From Fimbriimonadaceae bacterium (GTDB lineage Bacteria > Armatimonadota > Fimbriimonadia > Fimbriimonadales > Fimbriimonadaceae), in assembly GCA_019638795.1 (NCBI GenBank), contig JAHBTB010000001.1:62001-126000 (forward strand): DNA of 64,000 nucleotides, read 5' to 3'. Of the stretch, positions 49,646-58,307 are shown piece after piece. Each line of letters begins with the position of its first letter. The first letter of the stretch is position 1. The position numbers were made by a program, and so were the translations under genes. The notes beneath the pieces are model-generated. The model made no database searches, was not told where the DNA came from, and was given only the letters and a program-made list of their open reading frames with translations.

Positions 49646-51280
49646 TCAGGCGGCGTCGGACTGGTCGCTGTACACCGACACCCGGTCGCGTCCGGAATGC
49701 TTGCTCTCATACAGGGCCATGTCGGCCTGCCTCAAGATGTCCCGCGGGTCGTGGTGACCCGCCTCCGCCGTGGCGCAGCCGACGCTGACGGTGAGGTGCA
49801 GTCCGTCGAACGGTTCCCGCGCGACCGCCTGGCGCAACGACTCGGCGGTGTGGGCCGCGCCCTCCTCGTCGGTGTCGGGTAACAGGACGGCGAACTCCTC
49901 ACCGCCATAGCGGGCGACCACGTCGGACTTGCGGCAAGTGGCCTTCAACCGCTCGGCGACCGCGCTCAGGACCTTGTCGCCGACCAAGTGGCCGTACTGG
50001 TCGTTGACCGACTTGAAGAAGTCGATGTCGAGCATAAGCACCGACAACGGCGCCCGGTTGCGGACGGCGAGCTCCACGGCATGCAGAAAGTGCTGCTGGA
50101 ACGACATGTGGTTGTGCAGGCCCGTCATGGCGTCGGTCGTCGCCTGCTGGCTCAGGGCTTGGTTCATTTCCTCGACCTGTTCCATGCGCAGTTTGAGCTG
50201 CTTCTGTAAGTCCACAAGCTGGGTGACATCGTGGCCGTTCACGACCACAGCGTTGATGAGCGGCGTCGTCAGGTGGTTCGAGATGTCTAGTTGCAGAATG
50301 CGCCTCAGCCCGTCCGGGGTCACAAACTCATACATCCCCCGCACCCGGCCGTTCTCCTGGGCCATCGCGGCAGCCAGGGCCGACTTCAGGGCGTCTGGGC
50401 ACGCGGCGAACTCCTCCAGGGGGTGTCCCTGCACGTCGGTCGGCTCGCGTCCCGTGGACACCGCCAAGCCCGGGCTGGCATAGGTGACGGTGGCCGTCTC
50501 GTCCAGCAAGAGCAGGACGTTGTCCGAACCTTCGACCAGAAGTTGCATACGGTCGATGGACTCGCGGCGGGCAAGGTCGAGCAGCACACTGTCGGTGACG
50601 TCGTGGACCACGACGAGGCTGTCGGACATGCCGCACGGAGAAACGACGACGTCGAAGTAGCGGCCCGAGGCACCGTGACGGAACCGGGCCGCCCGCTGGT
50701 CAAAGGTCGCCGTGCGCATCGCTTCGCAGACCATCTCGCCAAGCCCGGTCGGCAGGGCGACCGTCCACAGGAAGCCTTCGACGAGGGCGTCGGGCGCGAC
50801 CAGACCCGCGTTGTCGCACAGCCGGACAAGCGACCCTTGGTAGTCGACCCGGAGCATGGTGACCGGTAATGAAGCGAGGAGGGCCTCGTCGGCGGCCAGG
50901 TGCTCGTGGAGTTCTTCGCGGAGGGCGTGTTCGTTCGTCTGGTCGTCGAGAGCCAGAGCGGCCCAACCCGAATGGGCAAACGCAGAAATCTGTGCGCTCA
51001 GGCGCAACTCTCGGCCGCTGGGGGTCGCGGTCACCCAGTCCAACTGCGGGCACGGCACGCCGTGCTCCATGTCCGACCAAGCCCGCTTCACGAGGGTGAG
51101 GTCGCCGCTCAGCCCGACGACGTCCCACACCAACTGGTCGCGGACGGCGTCTGCCGAGGTCTCGAAGAGGTTGGTGAACGACCGGTTCGTCATCTGCACG
51201 CGGCCGTCGCGGTCAAAGAGGGCGACGGGACGAGGCCAGTCGGCGACCATGGCCTGGAAGTCGTCGGAGATCGGCGTCAT
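49646..51280 (-). CDS. PAS-domain diguanylate cyclase (GGDEF)
   Basis: A 544-aa soluble signalling protein that makes cyclic di-GMP. It has at least two PAS-like regions (PVALFDRDGRVQMTNRSFTNLF near the N-terminus; VLLLLDETATVTYASPGLAVSTG near 270), a short coiled coil (LQKQLKLRMEQVEEMNQALSQ), then a GGDEF domain with TDAMTGLHNHMSF, DIDFFKSVND and the intact active site RYGGEEF. The inhibitory I-site RxxD (RKSD) lies exactly five residues before GGEEF, so product inhibition is likely. There is no EAL domain or transmembrane segment. The ATG at 51280 gives an ATGA overlap with the DUF167 gene. Confidence 0.92.
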   Translation of the reverse strand: MTPISDDFQAMVADWPRPVALFDRDGRVQMTNRSFTNLFETSADAVRDQLVWDVVGLSGDLTLVKRAWSDMEHGVPCPQLDWVTATPSGRELRLSAQISAFAHSGWAALALDDQTNEHALREELHEHLAADEALLASLPVTMLRVDYQGSLVRLCDNAGLVAPDALVEGFLWTVALPTGLGEMVCEAMRTATFDQRAARFRHGASGRYFDVVVSPCGMSDSLVVVHDVTDSVLLDLARRESIDRMQLLVEGSDNVLLLLDETATVTYASPGLAVSTGREPTDVQGHPLEEFAACPDALKSALAAAMAQENGRVRGMYEFVTPDGLRRILQLDISNHLTTPLINAVVVNGHDVTQLVDLQKQLKLRMEQVEEMNQALSQQATTDAMTGLHNHMSFQQHFLHAVELAVRNRAPLSVLMLDIDFFKSVNDQYGHLVGDKVLSAVAERLKATCRKSDVVARYGGEEFAVLLPDTDEEGAAHTAESLRQAVAREPFDGLHLTVSVGCATAEAGHHDPRDILRQADMALYESKHSGRDRVSVYSDQSDAA

Positions 51281-51573
51281 CCCTTCCCTCCCGGCAGTCG
51301 GGCCAGCCACTGGTCGACGTCGTCTGGAGTCATGGTGGCTAGGGCGAGGACCTTGGACCTCGACTTAGCCCCCTGCCTGACCGTGACGCTGGTCTTCGCC
51401 ACCCCAATCGACTTTGCCACCAGTTCGACCACTGCCTTGTTCGCTTCCCCGTCGGCGGGCGGTGCGCTGACCCAGACCAAGCAACCCCCTGCCCCGTCTG
51501 GCTCCACCCGTTCTCGCGAGGCCCGGGTCGTCACACGGACCCTCAGCTCAGCGCACGGTGGCGTCAACAGCAC
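51277..51573 (-). CDS. DUF167 (YggU) family protein
   Basis: A 98-aa protein with the DUF167 core: LRVRVTTRASRERVEPD, then VWVSAPPADGEANKAVVELVAKSIGVAKTSVTVRQGAKSRSK in pieces. Its function is unknown across the family. It is in a run with gatB and a TPR gene upstream and the diguanylate cyclase downstream, overlapping the latter by 4 bp. Confidence 0.88.
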   Translation of the reverse strand: MLLTPPCAELRVRVTTRASRERVEPDGAGGCLVWVSAPPADGEANKAVVELVAKSIGVAKTSVTVRQGAKSRSKVLALATMTPDDVDQWLARLPGGKG

Positions 51574-51615
51574 CTCCTGACTTAGTGGGATTCTCGGGTC
51601 GTCGTGGCCCCGTTT

Positions 51616-52263
51616 TCAGGTCGCTCCGCCACCGGTTTCAGTCCGTCGGCGCGCGGGAGGCCCCCCTGCGGCTTCCTGGCCCGGGGGATCTGCCTTGCCC
51701 GACTTCACCTTGCCAGCCATGATGTCGGCCACTTTTTGGCGGTTGTTCTTGGCCTGCGGGTCCTCAGGAGCCAACTTGATGTAGGCGTCCCAAATGCGTA
51801 AGGCGTCGGTGTAGAGTCCCAGTCTCGTATAGGCGTGGGCCAAGATCCTGAACGCGTTAGGGTGAGGCGGGGGTACTTGCTTGTCGATGCCTTTCAGCAC
51901 TTCGACGACGCTCACATAGCTCTTGGCCAGGTAGTAAAAGTTGGCGACGGGATACAGGTGGTCGCGGTCAGAAGGGTTGCGCTTGGCGTACTGGATGTAC
52001 GTCAAAAGCTCCAGATCGGGACGCTCGATGTTCTTGTACATCCAACCGAGGTCGGTGGCGGTCTCCTCGTCGAGCGGTTGAAGCTCTTGCTTGACCTTCA
52101 ACATCTGGATGATGACGGGAAACTCGCCGTCCTCAAACCACTTGTCGCTCTGCTGGGTCATGCGGTCGCCAAACGCCTCGTCAATGTCGGACGCTGCCTC
52201 GCTCGCCTGGGAGAAGGCCAAGGCCGACAGAAGCAGGGCGAATGCGAAGGCGAGCGGTTTCAT
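51616..52263 (-). CDS. Exported TPR-repeat protein
   Basis: A 215-aa protein with a signal peptide (MKPLAFAFALLLSALAFSQA). An all-helical region with TPR-like repeats follows (WMYKNIERPDLELLTYIQYAKRNPSDRDHLYP; AFRILAHAYTRLGLYTDALRIWDAYIKLAPEDPQ, split into two units). The C-terminus is a low-complexity Gly/Pro/Lys tail. It probably scaffolds a periplasmic complex. The ATG overlaps the gatB stop by 4 bp. Confidence 0.8.
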   Translation of the reverse strand: MKPLAFAFALLLSALAFSQASEAASDIDEAFGDRMTQQSDKWFEDGEFPVIIQMLKVKQELQPLDEETATDLGWMYKNIERPDLELLTYIQYAKRNPSDRDHLYPVANFYYLAKSYVSVVEVLKGIDKQVPPPHPNAFRILAHAYTRLGLYTDALRIWDAYIKLAPEDPQAKNNRQKVADIMAGKVKSGKADPPGQEAAGGPPARRRTETGGGAT

Positions 52264-53735
52264 GGTTGTCCGAGTGCTTTGATCAAGGCGTCCTGGACCA
52301 TGGCCGGGTTCGCCCGGCCCTGGGTCTTCTTCATGACCTGTCCGACAAAGAAGCCGAGCAAGCTCTCCTTCCCGGCGCGGTACTGGTCGGCCTGGGCCGC
52401 GTTCTCGCGCACTACTTCTTCACAGACGGCGGAAAGCTCCGCCGGGTCACTGATTTGGGTCAAGCCCTTGGCCTTCACCAGTTCCGACGGGGCCTCACCG
52501 GTCTTGAACATGTCACTAAAGACATCTTTGGCGATTTTCCCGCTGATCGTCCCGGCGTCGATCATCTTGGTCAGTTCGACGATGTGCCCGGGGCGCACTT
52601 TGCTCGTCTGTCCTTCCGCCGCCTCACCGACCGACACCGCGGTCTGTCCCGCTTCGTTCAGGAGCTTGGCAAAGTCGCCGTTCATCCAGTTGCACACCTG
52701 CTTGGCGTCGCCCCCTTGGGCGACGGCGGCCTCAAAGAACTCCGCCCATGTCCGGTCGGCGGTCAGGACGCCCGCGTCATAGGCACTGAGCCCAAGGGAG
52801 TCTTGGTACCGCCGGGCCTTGGCCAAGGGCAGCTCGGGCAGGGCGGCACGCTCGGCCTCGATCTCGTCTTCGCTGAACTCCAACGGGACCAAATCGGGGT
52901 CCGGGAAGTAGCGGTAGTCTTGCTCCGACTCCTTCTTGCGCATCACGAAGCTGGATTCGGTCTGCTCGTTCCATCCTCGCGTCTCTTGGACGACCTGCCC
53001 ACCGCCTTCCAGAACGTCGATCTGGCGCTTGCGCTCGAACAGGGTGCCCAGTTGCACCGATCGGAAGCTGTTGAGGTTCTTCAGCTCTGTCTTCGTGCCG
53101 AACTTCTCTTGCCCTGCGGGTCGGACACTGATGTTGGGCTCGCAGCGGAGCGAACCTTCCTCCATCTTGCCGTCGCACACGCCCAGGTACAGCAAGACCT
53201 GGCGGAGTTGGACGAGGTATTCCCGCGCTTCGTCGGGGTCTTCGATGTCGGGCGGGAACGCGGTGACGATCTCCATCAACGGCACTCCGGCCCGGTTATA
53301 GTCGACGCCGCTGCCCCCGGTCGGGAGGTGCATCAGTTTCCCGGTGTCCTCTTCAAGGTGGACGCGCTGGACCTTGATCTGCTTGGTCGTGCCGTCAGCC
53401 TTGGGAATCTCCAGCCAGCCGTAGTAGCCGATCGGGTTGGTCTCGCCGTACTGGCTGACCTGGTACCCCTTGGGCAGGTCGGGATAGAAGTAGTTCTTGC
53501 GGTGGAAGACGCTGTGGGCGGGCACCTGGCAGTTCAGGGCGAGGGCCGTGCGCAGGACCATCCGGATGGCGCTCCGGTTAGGGACGGGCAGCGTGCCGGG
53601 CAAGCCCAGGCACACCGGGCACACCCTGGTGTTCGGCATCCCGCCAAAGGCAACCGGACAGCGGCAGAACATCTTGCTCGCTGTCCGCAACTCGGCGTGC
53701 ACCTCCATGCCGACGCTGAGAACGTAATCCGCCAT
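52260..53735 (-). CDS. gatB: Aspartyl/glutamyl-tRNA(Asn/Gln) amidotransferase subunit B
   Basis: A 491-aa GatB, the kinase-like subunit that activates mischarged Glu-tRNA(Gln) or Asp-tRNA(Asn). It shows the signature GMEVHAELRTASKMFCRCP, VCLGLPGTLPV, RKNYFYPDLPKGYQ, LEEDTGKLMH and DYNRAGVPLMEIVT, plus a C-terminal YqeY domain (QDALIKALG). The partners gatA and gatC are not in the window. A TAGACT hexamer 9 nt before the ATG, with no Shine-Dalgarno, suggests a leaderless transcript. TPR, DUF167 and diguanylate cyclase genes follow. Confidence 0.95.
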   Translation of the reverse strand: MADYVLSVGMEVHAELRTASKMFCRCPVAFGGMPNTRVCPVCLGLPGTLPVPNRSAIRMVLRTALALNCQVPAHSVFHRKNYFYPDLPKGYQVSQYGETNPIGYYGWLEIPKADGTTKQIKVQRVHLEEDTGKLMHLPTGGSGVDYNRAGVPLMEIVTAFPPDIEDPDEAREYLVQLRQVLLYLGVCDGKMEEGSLRCEPNISVRPAGQEKFGTKTELKNLNSFRSVQLGTLFERKRQIDVLEGGGQVVQETRGWNEQTESSFVMRKKESEQDYRYFPDPDLVPLEFSEDEIEAERAALPELPLAKARRYQDSLGLSAYDAGVLTADRTWAEFFEAAVAQGGDAKQVCNWMNGDFAKLLNEAGQTAVSVGEAAEGQTSKVRPGHIVELTKMIDAGTISGKIAKDVFSDMFKTGEAPSELVKAKGLTQISDPAELSAVCEEVVRENAAQADQYRAGKESLLGFFVGQVMKKTQGRANPAMVQDALIKALGQP

Positions 53736-53744
53736 GTGCCAGCG

Positions 53745-53750
53745 AGTCTA
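53745..53750 (-). promoter_or_regulatory. -10 hexamer giving a leaderless start (gatB)
   Basis: TAGACT on the minus strand, 9 nt before the gatB ATG, in otherwise GC-rich sequence. No -35 hexamer is evident. Confidence 0.45.
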
Positions 53751-53857
53751 CTCGGGCGAGGCGGCCCGGTCGGCCCGACGGTGGTCCTACGGCGCGGTTG
53801 GGCCGATGTGCCCCCGCTACCCTGCGGTACCGGGCTGGCGTCCCTCACACTCGGAGG

Positions 53858-55201
53858 ATGACCGCGCAACACGCGACGCAGAAGTTCCAGACCGGCCCCG
53901 TCTCTCAGGCGATGCTGGACGAGCTCGGCCGCTACGTCGTCTGCGAGCCGCAGCCCTTCGTGGTCGACCTTCAAAGGAGCCAAGGCATGTGGCTGGCCAC
54001 CGTCGACGGCGACCGCCTGTTCGACTGGATGGGCTACTACGGCAGCAAACTGCTCGGTCATAACCATCCCGGACTCTACGAGCCTGAGTACGTCGAGCGG
54101 CTCGTGCGCGCCGCCAACAACAAAGTCGCCAACCCGGACTTTCTCACCCCCGAGTGTCTCGCCTTCTACCGGGCCGTCCACGAACTGGCCCCCCGGGCGA
54201 TGCGCAACCCCAACCTTGAGGTCTACGCGGTGAACAGCGGGGCCGAAGCGGTCGAGAACATGATGAAGTACCTCGTCAGCCGCTTCAACAGCCGTAAGAT
54301 GTCGGAGGGCAAGTCGCCCACCAACCGTCGGTTCGTCTATTTCGACCGGGCGTTCCATGGCCGGACGGTCTACGCCCTCGGAGTCACCCAGACCGTCGAC
54401 CCCGTCGCGACCAAGGACTTCCACGGGCTGACCTCGGGCGGGAACATCAAGCTGCCGTTCCCGGAGTACGACAGCGACCGCACCGAGGCGGAGAACCTCA
54501 AGACGGCCCAGAACGTGCTGGAGATGGCCGACGTCGTCCTCGGCCAGATGGCCGACGAGTTGGTCGGGCTAATCGTCGAGCCGATCCAGGGTGCGGGGGG
54601 CCAGCGGGTGGCCCTGCCCTCGTTCTTCCGTGGCCTTAGCGAGATCTGCCACAAGCACGGGGTCGCCCTCGCCTTCGACGAGGTCCAGACCGGGCTCGGT
54701 TGCACCGGTGAGATGTTCGCGATCGACCACTTTGACCTTCCCTACGCCCCCTTGGCGGTGGCGACGGGCAAGAAGTTTGGGGTGGGCCTGGTCTACATGC
54801 ACGAGCCGCTGGACGAAGTCGGTGTCCTCGACTCGACATGGGGAGGGACGCTGGCCGACATGGTCCGCGTCGTCCGCGAATTGGAGATCGTGCGGCGCGA
54901 CGGCCTTGTCGCCGAGGCCGCCCGCAAGGGCGAGTATCTGCACAGTGCGCTCCGCGACCTGCAAAAGCGCCATTACGGCGTCATGCTCAACGTCCGCGGC
55001 CTCGGCCTGTACCAAGGGTTTTCCCTGGACTCGGCCCAGCGAAAGGCCGCGCTGCTCAGCCACGCCCGGGCCGAGCACGGCACGCTCCTCCTCGGGGCGG
55101 GCACCGACGCGGTGCGGTTGCGGCCGAACCTCGACGTCACCGTCGAAGACATCGATCTGTTGGTGGACATCCTCGACCAGAGCCTCCATGCGGTAGCCTG
55201 A
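53858..55201 (+). CDS. Class III PLP aminotransferase, L-lysine 6-transaminase-like
   Basis: A 447-aa cytoplasmic fold-type I PLP enzyme. It shows GHNHPGLYEPEYVERLVRAANNKVANPDF in pieces, YAVNSGAEAVENMMKYL, FHGRTVYAL, the cofactor region FDEVQTGLGCTGEMFA and the Schiff-base lysine in ATGKKFGVG near residue 303. The NKVAN region and the GKKF segment resemble L-lysine 6-aminotransferase (Lat), which yields alpha-aminoadipate semialdehyde. Ornithine or GABA transaminases are alternatives. A GGAGG site directly precedes the ATG at 53858. It is followed by terC 20 bp downstream. Confidence 0.82.
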   Translation: MTAQHATQKFQTGPVSQAMLDELGRYVVCEPQPFVVDLQRSQGMWLATVDGDRLFDWMGYYGSKLLGHNHPGLYEPEYVERLVRAANNKVANPDFLTPECLAFYRAVHELAPRAMRNPNLEVYAVNSGAEAVENMMKYLVSRFNSRKMSEGKSPTNRRFVYFDRAFHGRTVYALGVTQTVDPVATKDFHGLTSGGNIKLPFPEYDSDRTEAENLKTAQNVLEMADVVLGQMADELVGLIVEPIQGAGGQRVALPSFFRGLSEICHKHGVALAFDEVQTGLGCTGEMFAIDHFDLPYAPLAVATGKKFGVGLVYMHEPLDEVGVLDSTWGGTLADMVRVVRELEIVRRDGLVAEAARKGEYLHSALRDLQKRHYGVMLNVRGLGLYQGFSLDSAQRKAALLSHARAEHGTLLLGAGTDAVRLRPNLDVTVEDIDLLVDILDQSLHAVA

Positions 55202-55221
55202 GCCGGCTTGCCCCAGCCCTT

Positions 55222-55989
55222 ATGAACCTCCTGTCCGACCCACAGACGTACATCAGTTTCCTGACGTTGTCGGTGCTTGAGATCGTCCTCGGCATTGACA
55301 ACATCATTTTCATCGCGATCCTCACGGGCAAGTTGCCCGAGGCCGACCGCCCGCGGGCCCGCACCATCGGCCTGAGCCTCGCGCTCATCACCCGTATCCT
55401 CCTCCTCCTGTCCATCAGTTGGCTGATGAAGCTGACGAAGCCGCTGTTCCATGCGATGGACCACGACTTCACCGGCAAGGACATCGTGCTGATCCTCGGC
55501 GGCCTCTTCCTGATCTGGAAGGCGGTCATGGAGATCCATGAGAAGCTCGAAGGCGCCGAGGAGCAGCCCAAGGACGTTAAGGCGAGGGGGTTCACCGCGA
55601 CCATCGCCCAGATCATCGCGATCGACATCGTGTTCTCGCTTGACTCGGTCATCACCGCCGTCGGCATGTCCAACCAGATCCCCGTCATGGTCGCGGCGGT
55701 GGTCGCCGCGGTGGGTGTCATGCTCGTCGCCGCCGGAAAGATCAGCGACTTTGTGGAAAAGCACCCCACGATCAAGATCCTGGCCCTTTCGTTCCTTCTC
55801 CTTGTCGGGGTGAATCTTGTCGCGGACGGCTTCGGTAAGCACTTTGACAAGGGCTACACCTACTTCGCGATGGCGTTCGCCGTCGGCGTCGAGATCGTCA
55901 ACATCCGGGTCCGGAAGAAGACGAACCCGACCCGGCTGCACGACCCATTCCCGGCCGAAGACATCGAGCAAGCCCAACGAGAGTCGTGA
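55222..55989 (+). CDS. TerC family integral membrane protein
   Basis: A 255-aa polytopic membrane protein with about seven hydrophobic segments. It has the TerC core VLEIVLGIDNIIFIAILTGKLP, RILLLLSISWLM, IIAIDIVFSLDSVITAVGM and GVEIVNIRVRKK, with acidic residues buried in two helices. Family members have been linked to tellurite resistance and to metal (Mn) handling or export. Context (aminotransferase before it, ABC transporter after it) does not resolve the role. It is probably co-transcribed with both. Confidence 0.9.
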   Translation: MNLLSDPQTYISFLTLSVLEIVLGIDNIIFIAILTGKLPEADRPRARTIGLSLALITRILLLLSISWLMKLTKPLFHAMDHDFTGKDIVLILGGLFLIWKAVMEIHEKLEGAEEQPKDVKARGFTATIAQIIAIDIVFSLDSVITAVGMSNQIPVMVAAVVAAVGVMLVAAGKISDFVEKHPTIKILALSFLLLVGVNLVADGFGKHFDKGYTYFAMAFAVGVEIVNIRVRKKTNPTRLHDPFPAEDIEQAQRES

Positions 55990-55993
55990 TCCC

Positions 55994-56746
55994 ATGATCC
56001 AGACCGACAAACTGACCAAGGTCTTCCCTAACCCCAAGGGCAAGCCGGTGCGGGCGGTGGACGCGTTCGACTTCACCGCCGTCCCCGGCAAGGTCCATGC
56101 CCTGCTCGGCGTCAACGGGGCGGGCAAGACGACCGTCTTGCGGATGCTCAGCACCGTCCTCAAGCCCACGTCGGGCAGCGCCACCGTGAACGGGTTCGAC
56201 GTGGTCAAGGACCCCGAAAAGGTCCGACAGTCCATCGGCTTCCTCTCCACCTCGACCGCGGTGTACGGCCGGTTGAAGCCTCTGGAAATGCTCGCCTACT
56301 TCGGGACGCTCTATGGGCTAGACGACGCGACGATCAAGCGCCGCACCCATGACATTGCCGAGCGGCTCGACATCATGCCGTTTGCCGACCGCTTGTGCGA
56401 CCAGTTGTCGACCGGCCAAAAGCAACGGGTGAGCATCGCGCGGGCCATCCTCCACGACCCCCCGGTCGTCTTTTTCGACGAGCCGACGGCGGGCCTCGAC
56501 GTCCTCACCGCGCAGACCGTCCTCCAGTTCATCGAGGGGTGCCGCGACCAAGGCAAGACCGTGGTCTTCAGCACCCACATCATGAGCGAGGTCGAGAGGC
56601 TCGCCGACGACGTCTCCGTCATCCACGAAGGCACCCTGAAGGGCGCGGGCACGCCGGCCGAGATCGTCGCGACGACGGGCTCGCCGAGCCTCGAAAAGGC
56701 GTTCCTCCGCCTCGTCGGCTACAACGAGCCCGTCACCACCGCTTAG
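55994..56746 (+). CDS. natA: ABC transporter ATP-binding protein, NatA-like
   Basis: A 250-aa ATPase subunit. Walker A GVNGAGKTT near residue 39, Q-loop region SIGFLSTSTAVYGRL, signature LSTGQKQRVSIARA, Walker B VVFFDEPTAGLD and the H-loop FSTHIMSE are all present. It resembles NatA of Na+ export ABC systems. The matching permease (natB) lies 2.5 kb away, beyond two minus-strand genes. It starts 4 bp after terC. Confidence 0.88.
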   Translation: MIQTDKLTKVFPNPKGKPVRAVDAFDFTAVPGKVHALLGVNGAGKTTVLRMLSTVLKPTSGSATVNGFDVVKDPEKVRQSIGFLSTSTAVYGRLKPLEMLAYFGTLYGLDDATIKRRTHDIAERLDIMPFADRLCDQLSTGQKQRVSIARAILHDPPVVFFDEPTAGLDVLTAQTVLQFIEGCRDQGKTVVFSTHIMSEVERLADDVSVIHEGTLKGAGTPAEIVATTGSPSLEKAFLRLVGYNEPVTTA

Positions 56747-56748
56747 AG

Positions 56749-58254
56749 TCAGATGCTGGCCGGTTTGTCGGCCAAGACCCGGACGCGGTACCCGAGCGAC
56801 TGGCTGAGCGAGACCATCTCCTCGAAGATGTCGCCGTATGCCACCGCGACGTGGTTGCTCATGTAGGTCATCATCAGCGACTGCTTGCTGATGCCCAGGT
56901 CGGCGGCCATGAACGGCCACTCCCGCGTTGTGCCGTTCCACATCTCGTCGCGCAAGGCCGTGGGCAGTTTGAGCGACTCGCCCCGGCCGACGTCCATACA
57001 CAGCTCGTCCTGGCTCATCCACGCCCGGGCCCATGTGATCTGGCCGGGGAGGCTCTCGCCGCTGAAGCTGCCGCCGGGAATCGGGAAGTACTGGACCGGC
57101 TGCCGGTAGGAGTGGACTCCCTGCAGGGTGTCCGGGTCGTGGTTGAAAGCGTAGGCCCCGCACGACCCAGAGTTGAGGAGGACCCAGAACGTCCGGCCCT
57201 CGTAAGTCCCCGCCCAGCGGACGTCGTGGAACATGACCGCCTCGTGGAGCCCCTTGGCCTTCAGAAGACGCTTCATCATCTCCATCGGGAGGAGGTTCCC
57301 CTGGTCGGCCTCGGTCGAGCACACAAAGGTCGAGCCGTCGCTCTCGGGCCGGCACTTCGAGTTAAAGAGGCCTTCGGCAAAGTCTGACGGCGGGCGCTGG
57401 CGGAACATGCCCAGTTGGTACTGCCAACCCACGCACGACGCGCCGAACTCTTCGCAGATGTCCTTCACCGCGAAGTAGTCCCGCAACTGCTCGCGGGTGG
57501 CCTCGGGGCCAAAGTCACCGTGATAGTGGAACGTCACGCCCTTGTCGTTCACAAACTTGACCGCGTCGTCGATACGCTTGTCGTCGATGTTCTTGCCGTA
57601 GTCGACGATCCAAGCCTGGTCGACCTTCTGTTCCGTCATGCCGACCCGGGCGACCCGCTGAGGACCGAAGTAACCGTTGATCATGCCCATCGAGGTGTCG
57701 CCCAGCATGACGGCCAGTGGTCGGCTCGCCTTCATCTCCGAGTAGACGTTGTTCGCGGCGATGCTGAGGGTCTGCTCAGGGACGTGGATGTGTTCGGTCG
57801 AGTACGAGACAAAACCGTCGCGACACCAACCCTCCAGGCCCTCCATGAAGTGCTCGTCCTTCGTCCAATCCTCCGCCTCGGTCCAAAGGCGTGAAGCGTG
57901 CCGTCCGTGGGACTCAAGGCATCCCGCCGTGTTGAGAAGGCCGACGAGGCCGGGCCAGCGGCCGCTGAAGTTGCTCGCGAGCAAGAGGGGGTTGTCGTTC
58001 ACGATCGCGCCGGCGGACGTGTGTTGGCCGTACACCCAGTGGGCAAAGATGCCGACCATCGGGTCGCGGACGGGGCCCAGCTTACGGATGCTCTCGATCG
58101 GCTTGGTCAGAAAGCCCTCGATACGGTAAGTCTCTTTGCCGAGGGCCTTGAGGGCGAGCTCCATCTGTCGCGTCGCCTGCTCCACGTTCTCAAGGGCGAG
58201 TTCGTTGGCGAGGGGGCGATAGTCTCCGGGCCAAAATATTGCGATCCGATCCAC
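56749..58254 (-). CDS. L-fucose/L-arabinose isomerase superfamily protein
   Basis: A 501-aa cytoplasmic enzyme of the FucI/AraA fold. Recognised parts are IAIFWPGDYRPLANELA, a GIFAHWVYGQHTSAGAI segment, and AVMLGDTSMGMINGYFGPQ. A metal-site region follows, with STEADQGNLLPMEMM, VMFHDVRWAG and MTYMSNHVAVAYGD providing the Glu, Asp and His ligands expected for the Mn-dependent isomerase. The true substrate may be another aldose or ketose. The start is GTG at 58254, with GGAGG just before it and GATAAT 9 nt upstream. It is placed on the opposite strand between natA and natB, and only 2 bp from natA's stop. Confidence 0.78.
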   Translation of the reverse strand: MDRIAIFWPGDYRPLANELALENVEQATRQMELALKALGKETYRIEGFLTKPIESIRKLGPVRDPMVGIFAHWVYGQHTSAGAIVNDNPLLLASNFSGRWPGLVGLLNTAGCLESHGRHASRLWTEAEDWTKDEHFMEGLEGWCRDGFVSYSTEHIHVPEQTLSIAANNVYSEMKASRPLAVMLGDTSMGMINGYFGPQRVARVGMTEQKVDQAWIVDYGKNIDDKRIDDAVKFVNDKGVTFHYHGDFGPEATREQLRDYFAVKDICEEFGASCVGWQYQLGMFRQRPPSDFAEGLFNSKCRPESDGSTFVCSTEADQGNLLPMEMMKRLLKAKGLHEAVMFHDVRWAGTYEGRTFWVLLNSGSCGAYAFNHDPDTLQGVHSYRQPVQYFPIPGGSFSGESLPGQITWARAWMSQDELCMDVGRGESLKLPTALRDEMWNGTTREWPFMAADLGISKQSLMMTYMSNHVAVAYGDIFEEMVSLSQSLGYRVRVLADKPASI

Positions 58255-58263
58255 GGCCTCCAG

Positions 58264-58291
58264 ATTATCCGAACCAGGCCTGGCTTGTCAG
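58264..58291 (-). promoter_or_regulatory. Promoter (CTGACA-16-GATAAT) for fucose-isomerase-family gene
   Basis: On the minus strand, CTGACA at 58286-58291, a 16-nt spacer and GATAAT at 58264-58269 make a good sigma-70 promoter. The -10 lies 9 nt before the GTG start. The leader would be nearly absent although a GGAGG-like sequence overlaps it. Confidence 0.6.
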
Positions 58292-58307
58292 GGTCAACGA
58301 CACCGAT